Assembly: GCA_964554875.1 (NCBI GenBank)
Contig: CAZKQJ010000001.1
Coordinates: forward strand, 124,001-188,000
DNA length: 64,000 nucleotides
Direction: 5' to 3'
Source: Marispirochaeta sp964554875
Lineage (GTDB): Bacteria > Spirochaetota > Spirochaetia > JC444 > Marispirochaetaceae
The position numbers and the translations under genes are program-made. The notes below the pieces were generated by a model. That model was not told the DNA's origin. It was given only the letters and a program-made list of their open reading frames with translations, and ran no database searches. Position 1 is the first letter of the stretch. Each line of letters opens with the position of its first letter. Positions 57,898 through 64,000 of this stretch are shown piece after piece.

Positions 57898-59004
57898 ATG
57901 GCTGCAAACAAAACTCCAGGAATACTGTTTCCGGCCCTGCTGCTGGTACTGATTCTTGCAGGATGCCGGGGCCGGGACTCGGTATCCGCTGCGACCTGGA
58001 ATCCCGCTAACGCCGATACTCCGCCGCCGGCTGTGGAGGTCGTTGCCGTGGAACAGGGAAAACTCTATAACAGCATCGGTTCAAGCGGGACTGTGCGGGG
58101 CAGAAAAGAGGCCCGTATAGTGAGCTCAAGCCAGGGAATGGTCAGGTCTTTTCCGGTGCGTCTAGGTCAGATGGTCGGGGAAGGGGATGTTATTCTCCGT
58201 CTGGATGATGAACTCGCCTCCTACGCAGCAGAACAGGCCAGGACGGGATGGGAGATTGCCAGGGCTGACCTGGAGGTACTGAGCTCCCTTTATGACAGGG
58301 GAAACGCCTCCCGGGTTGATCTTGAGCGGGCCAGAAGCAGCGAGCGTGGTGCCCGGGCCGCCTATGACCAGAGTCTCAGAATCCTTGAAGACAGAACAAT
58401 CCGCAGTCCCATGGATGGACACATAATCTGGATCGATGAGAACGCCTCTCCCGGGAACTACCTCAACAGCGGCAGGATGATCGCGCTGGTGGCGGATATT
58501 TCGGGTTTTACAATGATGCTTGAACTGGGAGAACGGCAGATAGGGCTTGTCGGTCCCGGGGCCAGGGCGGAGATTCATGTACAGGCGGCAGCAGATTCTA
58601 CCTTTGCGGGTGTAGTGGAGGCGGTGGCGGCCGGCAGCGACGGTTTGACGGCGGCGTACCAGGTGAGCCTTTCCTTCGCAGCGCCGCTGGAATCCGGGGT
58701 CAAACCGGGAATGGCAGCCCGGGTGCTAATGGAAAGCAACCTGGAGGAAGAAGCTCTCCTTGTTCCCAATGCAGCTCTTTTCAGGGGCGGTTTGGGAAAA
58801 AGCGAGGTGTTTCTTCTTCGCGATGGATATGCCCGCCTGGTACCTGTGGATGTCTCGGAACGGCACGGTGATTTTGCGGCTGTCGGCATGGGCCTTGAAA
58901 AGGGGGACCGGGTAATAGTATCGGGAACCCGGCGGCTCAGGGACGGGGATCCCGTCAGGGCGACGGAGGTTCGTCTTGTTCGAGAGGAGATACGGACCAG
59001 ATGA
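57898..59004 (+). CDS. RND efflux periplasmic adaptor lipoprotein (HlyD/AcrA-like)
   Basis: 368 residues. A lipoprotein signal (LLLVLILAGCRG, Cys about residue 22) anchors it, then a barrel-sandwich domain (GRKEARIVSSSQGMVRSFPV), an alpha-hairpin (about 95-155, shorter than in AcrA), and beta-barrel and membrane-proximal parts (FTMMLELGERQIGLVGPGAR, GVKPGMAARVLM). It links the RND pump to the outer membrane. The pump gene overlaps its stop by 4 bases. No TolC-type gene is in the window. It is divergent from the B12-sensor operon across 88 bases. Confidence 0.93.
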   Translation: MAANKTPGILFPALLLVLILAGCRGRDSVSAATWNPANADTPPPAVEVVAVEQGKLYNSIGSSGTVRGRKEARIVSSSQGMVRSFPVRLGQMVGEGDVILRLDDELASYAAEQARTGWEIARADLEVLSSLYDRGNASRVDLERARSSERGARAAYDQSLRILEDRTIRSPMDGHIIWIDENASPGNYLNSGRMIALVADISGFTMMLELGERQIGLVGPGARAEIHVQAAADSTFAGVVEAVAAGSDGLTAAYQVSLSFAAPLESGVKPGMAARVLMESNLEEEALLVPNAALFRGGLGKSEVFLLRDGYARLVPVDVSERHGDFAAVGMGLEKGDRVIVSGTRRLRDGDPVRATEVRLVREEIRTR

Positions 59005-62000
59005 ACCTGGGATCCTTCTCGGTCAGGAACCACGTCCTGGTAAACATTCTAATGGTCGCCCTTCTTGTCCTGGGACTTTTCAGCCTCCAGCGCATGCCCA
59101 GGGAACAGTTTTCCGAGGTTCCCTTCTTCTGGGTCACCATTACCGTTCCCTATCCGGGGGCCACCCCTGAGGATATTGAACGCTCTGTAACGATCAAAAT
59201 TGAGAACGCGATGCAGGGCCTCAGGAGTCTCAAATCCATCAGCTCCGAAAGCAGCGAAGGTCTCGCCCGGGTCCGTGTTGAGTTTGAAGACGGAATCGAT
59301 GCACAAGAGTTTGCCCGCCTTTACCAGGAGACCAGGACCAGGTTCTCGTCGGTGGAGCTGCCGGAGGGGACCCTGGAAGCGCAGCTTGACGATTTTTCCG
59401 CGGCTGACTTTCTTCCTGTTATTGAGGTCGTGCTCTCCGGGGATGTGGATTACCGGCTCCTCAGCTCCTCCGCGAAGGAGCTTGAGGACCTCTTGGAAGG
59501 CATTCCTGATGTGGCGGAGATCAGCTCCGTGGGGTCCCGGGAACGCCGGATACATGTGGATGTACGGCGAGAGAATAGCGAATCCCTGGGAGTTTCCCTC
59601 GGGGAGATTGCCGATACCATAAACGGAATAAGCCTTTCGATTCCGGCGGGAACGGTATCCACAGCTATTCGTGAGTATTTTGTCAGGACCCAGGGGGACA
59701 GCGTGGACGTCGCGGGTATTTCCGAGCTCGCGATCCGGAGGGACTCCCCGGGGCTGCAGGGCAGTATCCGGGTAGGTGATCTGGCCGAGGTTTCTGAAGC
59801 TTATGAAGAATCGGGGATTCAGGCCCGTTTTAACGGCCGGCAGGCGATAATCCTCAGGGTGGCCAAGGTAAGCGGGGGCGATTCCGCGGCGCTTGTTTCT
59901 GGAGTCAGGGAGTCGATTTCCCGTTTCAGCCGCTACATACCTGTGGGAATACAGGTGGACACCTTCGGCGATTCCACGGTGCAGATCCGCAACAGCATCG
60001 ATGTTTTAAGCGGCAATGCTCTGTTCGGACTTTTTCTGCTGACGCTGATTCTATTTCTTTTCGTTGGTCTCAGGAATGCCCTTATTACCGGCCTGGGAAT
60101 ACCCGTCTCCTTTGCCATGACCCTGATCGTTCTGGAACTCAGCGGCCAGACCATCAATACCAACACCTTGTTCGGCCTGGTTCTGGTCCTGGGCCTTATC
60201 GTAGACCACGGAGTCATCATCGTGGAAAACTCCTACCGGCTTCAGCAGCAGGGACTCAAGCGGTTTCAGGCCGCGATGTCCGGGGCAAATCAGGTGGTGG
60301 GGCCGATAATTGCCGCCACGGGAACAACCGTGGCGGCTTTTTTACCTCTGATGCTGCTCCCCGGAACAATCGGCAGATTCCTGCGGGTCATACCCTTCAC
60401 GGTTTCCATAGCCCTTGTCGCCTCCACCCTGGAAGCCCTGATCTTTCTTCCCGCCCACTACGCCGAATGGCCGGGAGGAAAAAGACGGAGCGCCGGAATC
60501 CTTGCCGTTCCCCTGGAGAGGCTGCAGAAGATTCTTTCCCGGCTCCTGGTCTTTTTGTATGAGCGAAAGAAGCGGACCCTCGCCGGAGCCCTTCTTTTTC
60601 TTGTCGCTTCTTTCTCTCTTGTCCCCTTTATTCGTCAGGATCTCTTCAGCGCCGAGGATTTTTCCCTCTTTTACATCGATATCGAAATGCCCGTCGGGAC
60701 TCCTCCCGAGGGGACATCAATTTTTGTCTCCCGGTACGAGGATCGGATTCTCCCCCTGGTGGGAAACGGAGAAATCACCGGCATGGCTTCCTCCGTCGGC
60801 TTCAGGAGCAGCGGGAACGCGAACGCCAGGCAGGGTAATCTGGCCCAGATAATCGTAGACATAGCGGAGCAGAGGGAAGGAAGGACCCGCCCCATCAGCG
60901 TCATCATGGGTGAAATCGAGGCCTCCGTATCCGATATAGTCGGCGCAGAGGAGGTGGTGTTCCGGAAGGCAGTGAACGGACCTCCCGTATCGCCGCCGGT
61001 GGGCTACCGCCTTTTTGGTGATGATTACGGGGAGCTGAGCCGGGTCGCTGACAGGATACGGGAACGGCTTGCAGATTATCCGGAACTTTTCAATATCCGG
61101 GACAATATTGAGGCCGGGACCCCGGAGATGCGGATTATCGTCAACTCTCATCGGGCTGTCGAATACGGCATATCCCCCGGCTATGTGGGACGCTACATGC
61201 GCTCCGCCCTGGAGGGGATACCGGCGGGAAGCTATTTTATCCGGAACGAAGAGGTCCCGGTAATCGTCAGGCATGCCCGGGAAGATGGTGGCAGCGGTAT
61301 AAGCGCCATCCAGGAGATGAAGATACCTCTTCCTGCGGGAGGACATATCCCTTTCTCCTCTCTGGCGGTTCTCAGGGAGGAAACCCCTCTTGCGTCCATC
61401 AAGCGTCTTGACGGCAAACGGGAGGTCAATATCGAGGCCTCCGCCTACGATGAACAGAACATCCGGGAAATCAACCGGGAGATACGGGCGTACTTTGATA
61501 CTGAACTCAATCCGGAGTATCCCGGAGTCGAGCTGAAGGTGGGGGGGGAGTTTTCGGATCTGGATGATCTTCTCTTACAGATCCTGCGGATATTTCTGCT
61601 GGGTATTTTCCTGATGTACATGATCCTGGGTTCCCAGTTCTCTTCCTACACCCAGCCCCTCCTTATTCTTGCAACCCTTCCCTTTGCCTTTGCGGGAATC
61701 GTTCTTTTCCTGGCGGTATCGGGAACCCCTTTTTCGACTACGGTTCTCTATGCCGCCGTCGCCCTGGCGGGAATAGCCGTTAACGACAGTATTGTACTGA
61801 TCAGTTTTATCAATGAGAACAGAAAGGCGGATACCCCGATCATGCACGCCGTCCTCGATGCCTCGGCGGCCCGGGTAAGACCGATACTTCTAACCTCCGT
61901 AACTACGATCGCGGGACTCCTGCCGGCTGCCCTGGGCATCGGAGGAAGGTCGGTGGTCTGGTCCCCCATGGCAAGTACAATAATATTCGGACTCATCTTC

Positions 62001-62117
62001 TCTACCCTGACGGCCCTGCTCGTTATTCCATTGATCTACGGAGTCTTCTATGACCGCCCCGGCAGAACGGGTACTCTCAGGGTATCAGCTCAAACAGACG
62101 CTGAGACAGAAAGGTGA
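59001..62117 (+). CDS. RND-family efflux transporter (AcrB-like)
   Basis: 1038 residues with 12 membrane segments and two large periplasmic loops. Early sequence PREQFSEVPFFWVTITVPYP and GATPEDIERSVTIKIENAM is typical. The proton-relay helix 4 region reads VLVLGLIVDHGVIIVENSYR, with Asp and His in place of the DD pair of AcrB; helix 10-11 has AVALAGIAVNDSIVLISFIN. It is more like the uncharacterised or multidrug HAE group than a metal exporter. It works with the adaptor encoded upstream. Its last 41 bases overlap the small membrane protein on the other strand. Confidence 0.93.
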   Translation: MNLGSFSVRNHVLVNILMVALLVLGLFSLQRMPREQFSEVPFFWVTITVPYPGATPEDIERSVTIKIENAMQGLRSLKSISSESSEGLARVRVEFEDGIDAQEFARLYQETRTRFSSVELPEGTLEAQLDDFSAADFLPVIEVVLSGDVDYRLLSSSAKELEDLLEGIPDVAEISSVGSRERRIHVDVRRENSESLGVSLGEIADTINGISLSIPAGTVSTAIREYFVRTQGDSVDVAGISELAIRRDSPGLQGSIRVGDLAEVSEAYEESGIQARFNGRQAIILRVAKVSGGDSAALVSGVRESISRFSRYIPVGIQVDTFGDSTVQIRNSIDVLSGNALFGLFLLTLILFLFVGLRNALITGLGIPVSFAMTLIVLELSGQTINTNTLFGLVLVLGLIVDHGVIIVENSYRLQQQGLKRFQAAMSGANQVVGPIIAATGTTVAAFLPLMLLPGTIGRFLRVIPFTVSIALVASTLEALIFLPAHYAEWPGGKRRSAGILAVPLERLQKILSRLLVFLYERKKRTLAGALLFLVASFSLVPFIRQDLFSAEDFSLFYIDIEMPVGTPPEGTSIFVSRYEDRILPLVGNGEITGMASSVGFRSSGNANARQGNLAQIIVDIAEQREGRTRPISVIMGEIEASVSDIVGAEEVVFRKAVNGPPVSPPVGYRLFGDDYGELSRVADRIRERLADYPELFNIRDNIEAGTPEMRIIVNSHRAVEYGISPGYVGRYMRSALEGIPAGSYFIRNEEVPVIVRHAREDGGSGISAIQEMKIPLPAGGHIPFSSLAVLREETPLASIKRLDGKREVNIEASAYDEQNIREINREIRAYFDTELNPEYPGVELKVGGEFSDLDDLLLQILRIFLLGIFLMYMILGSQFSSYTQPLLILATLPFAFAGIVLFLAVSGTPFSTTVLYAAVALAGIAVNDSIVLISFINENRKADTPIMHAVLDASAARVRPILLTSVTTIAGLLPAALGIGGRSVVWSPMASTIIFGLIFSTLTALLVIPLIYGVFYDRPGRTGTLRVSAQTDAETER

Positions 62118-62325
62118 AGGCCATAAGGCCTCCGATAAGGAAGAGAACAGCAAAGGTTACAATAACTATCAGCGCCGCCCGTCCGAAGCTCCGGGTTTCC
62201 TCGTCACTTCCGGCATATCCCCAGAGGAGCGCCGCGATGACGTTGATAACCGGAATTCCCAAAAGAAGCAGGCGAATCAGGTAACGGGTAAATATCGAGT
62301 TGTTGTCTAATGGTTGATCACCCAC
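62077..62325 (-). CDS. Small membrane protein, two predicted helices
   Basis: 82 residues from GTG 62325, with two hydrophobic segments (LIRLLLLGIPVINVIAALLW and AALIVIVTFAVLFLIGGLMA). Composition and membrane pattern suggest a real protein, but the start has only a distant GGAG site and the last 41 bases overlap the RND gene. No family recognised. Confidence 0.55.
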   Translation of the reverse strand: MGDQPLDNNSIFTRYLIRLLLLGIPVINVIAALLWGYAGSDEETRSFGRAALIVIVTFAVLFLIGGLMAFTFLSQRLFELIP

Positions 62326-62364
62326 AGTACGCGTTTCTCCTGTTGTTTGTGTCTGCTGTGTGTA

Positions 62365-64000
62365 TCACGGATATGGTATCCCTTCAATCCCGTAGGAGTC
62401 GATTATCGCGGCGAAATCGGGGTTTTTCATCATGCGCCTGAAGCTTTGGTCGATTGCCTCGGGATCGATCCTCTTCTCGAGTTCCGTGCCCAGGCGGGCG
62501 CGGGATTCCTCATCCAGACTGATGATTCGGCTGGTCACGTTCTTGAAGGCGTTCAGACTCTCCCAGAAGCGGGTCGTTTCCCGTATCTCCTCAGCATCTC
62601 CGGGTACGCTGAACAGTTTCAGGAGCTGTGTAATGCGCTCTTTCTCACTGGCCTGAAGGGGATCCGACGGAAGGGCATTATTTTCCTTCCGGGTCAGCTC
62701 CCTCAGGCTTGCTGTCAGCTGCTGTTCCGCGGCGACTTCGCTGGCTGGACGTTTTTCAGGTTCACAGACCACACTGCCCGCAAGAACGCTCAGTCGGGTC
62801 TGCCTTTTTTCCACCTCCAGGACCAGGTCCGTACCGGTAACCCGGTATTCCGCAGCGGGAGTGCTGAAGCGGTAATCCGGCCGGTTCTCTCCGGCTATCC
62901 GGCCCCGGACGGAGCCCTCCGGCAGGCTGAACCTGGCTGTCGGCTGATCCTTTCCTGCCGGAAGCTCAAGCAGGGTCAATACCGTCTCTTCTCCGATTTT
63001 GAGCACACTGCCGTCCCGCAGAATAAGCTCCATTGAGGCCCCGGTCCCGGTATGCACGCTTGTGCCGCCGGAAATTTCTTCGCCGGTGACGGGCTGTATA
63101 CCTTCACGGTTCGCGCTTTCTCCCCTGACCCGGCCGTGCACATGACTGACCAGAGCTGTTGGTGCCCGCGGAATAAGGGCTTCGGGCTTGCCGAGACCGG
63201 CAAGGTGCCGGGATGCCTCTTTCAATGCCTCGTTCCCCAGGGGGAAGGCCGCTGCCACTGCGTCCGCGAAACCGGAGCCTTCTTTCTGAAGCAGGAGACT
63301 GAGTTCATTCAGAATGGTCTCCCTCAGATTGCGGTCTATGCGGAGCTCCACTGCGAGGGCGTCTTGTCTGGCTTCGAGTCCCTCAAGTCTGAATACCGGA
63401 GGCAGTGCCTGCTGCAGTTGGCTGTACGGAAGGGAGAGGGATGTCCTTGAGACCCGCGTATAAGGGAGGCCGGCCTGTTCCGGCATAAGGGCGGTAAAAA
63501 GCCCCTCTGCGATTCTTTCGGGCAGTTTGAGCTTCGAAAGACTCATGTTTCTGAAGGAGAGAATGATTCCGTCGTTTTCCGGCAGAATATGGAAATCCGT
63601 TCTGAGCCGTATGGAAAAAGGCCGCAGGCGGATACGCCCGAATGAGGCGGACGAGGGGGGATCCATAACTAGGTCCGTATGGAAACGGATCTCTCCGGGT
63701 TCCAGATCCAGGCTCAGTGTCCTGATATCGACTATTCGGCGGGGATCCCTTCTTTCGGAGATCTCTGAAGTCATGAGAGAAACCAGGCGATCGAGGGGTT
63801 CCTCGCGAATCACGGTGATATGTCCAAAGTCCAGGGCTTCCAGAAAGCTCAGAAGCTCCTGCTCCATGGTACCGCTTTCCTGTGCGGCCTCTGCCTGCGG
63901 AAGAGGCTGGGTTGCCCGCTCCACAAGAAAACCCGCCAGGGTAAGAAATCCTCCCACAAAATAGAACAGATAGAGGATTATCCCCAGTAATAGACCGGCG
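62365..64000 (-). CDS. FecR-domain membrane-anchored protein (5' end beyond window)
   Basis: The frame is open to the right edge; over 540 residues are visible. A membrane segment (LLLGIILYLFYFVGGFLTLA) lies at the visible N-terminus. A large domain of unknown type follows (about residues 30-280), then a FecR domain (TGEEISGGTSVHTGTGASME, LRDGSVLKIGEETVLTLLEL, YRVTGTDLVLEVEKRQTRLS), and a C-terminal region rich in Glu/Arg. FecR domains act as periplasmic sensors or structural repeats; no FecI-type sigma or FecA receptor is next to it here. A GTG at 63957 could be an internal start but would split the membrane segment. Confidence 0.75.
   Translation of the reverse strand, partial: AGLLLGIILYLFYFVGGFLTLAGFLVERATQPLPQAEAAQESGTMEQELLSFLEALDFGHITVIREEPLDRLVSLMTSEISERRDPRRIVDIRTLSLDLEPGEIRFHTDLVMDPPSSASFGRIRLRPFSIRLRTDFHILPENDGIILSFRNMSLSKLKLPERIAEGLFTALMPEQAGLPYTRVSRTSLSLPYSQLQQALPPVFRLEGLEARQDALAVELRIDRNLRETILNELSLLLQKEGSGFADAVAAAFPLGNEALKEASRHLAGLGKPEALIPRAPTALVSHVHGRVRGESANREGIQPVTGEEISGGTSVHTGTGASMELILRDGSVLKIGEETVLTLLELPAGKDQPTARFSLPEGSVRGRIAGENRPDYRFSTPAAEYRVTGTDLVLEVEKRQTRLSVLAGSVVCEPEKRPASEVAAEQQLTASLRELTRKENNALPSDPLQASEKERITQLLKLFSVPGDAEEIRETTRFWESLNAFKNVTSRIISLDEESRARLGTELEKRIDPEAIDQSFRRMMKNPDFAAIIDSYGIEGIPYP

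Overview
The window looks like chromosomal DNA of a free-living, probably marine or saline, member of the Spirochaetota (inference: GC-rich, double-membrane gene content with OmpA, RND and porin-like proteins, FecR and HD-GYP proteins, many PAS sensors, a PyrF-PyrE fusion, and two or three osmo-adaptation loci). No 16S, tRNA, phage, transposase or CRISPR sequence was seen. Coding density is very high: most genes overlap or abut, and the only gene-free stretch over 300 bases is 13409-13811. A run of exactly 100 N at 12423-12522 shows this is a draft scaffold.

Layout. 1-8861: a glycosyltransferase (cut by the left edge), an OmpA-like protein, a PAS/HD-GYP c-di-GMP phosphodiesterase that seems to start at ATT, the pyrF-pyrE fusion, mscS, an Rrf2/IscR-type regulator, an RsmC-like methyltransferase and efp. 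9081-13408: a REC-PAS histidine kinase, epmA (EF-P lysylation) and a porin-like gene split by the assembly gap. 13409-23966: a terminator and GC-rich repeat array, tex, an M16C peptidase, a 2-hydroxyacid dehydrogenase, a btuFCD-type importer and a YihY/BrkB membrane protein. 24163-30300: one minus-strand run iclR-eda-ROK kinase-ppx-ppk. 30385-36673: an AlaX-type editing protein, an FAD dehydrogenase, a DUF3795 protein, an ECF sigma factor, a DUF362 protein and an MFS carrier. 36763-38995: encapsulated ferritin, encapsulin and a zinc dehydrogenase. 39016-43759: mgtE behind a structured leader, an E2-like acyltransferase, and ablB/ablA for N-acetyl-beta-lysine. 43985-55455: MCP, DUF2147 protein, proS, a divergent response regulator/kinase pair, trpB2 with an operator-like palindrome, a Cys-rich small protein, an MFS carrier and an AT-richer secreted protein. 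55459-64000: class II photolyase in operon with an XRE-HTH/B12-binding regulator, a divergent RND efflux pair, a small membrane protein and a FecR-domain protein cut by the right edge.

Themes. (a) Iron storage: encapsulin plus its ferritin cargo carrying a targeting tail. (b) Light response: a CarH-like B12 sensor with an XRE rather than MerR DNA-binding domain, co-transcribed with a photolyase; its promoter has a palindrome in the -35/-10 spacer. (c) Osmotic adaptation: ablAB, mscS, perhaps the edge glycosyltransferase. (d) Post-transcriptional control: an SD-sequestering hairpin and leader ORF ahead of mgtE, several promoters placed 6-7 nt before the start codon (leaderless mRNAs), and a probable ATT start. 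(e) EF-P, EpmA and a lysine 2,3-aminomutase occur in one window. The most promising items for new biology are the XRE-B12/photolyase operon, the mgtE leader and the leaderless promoters.
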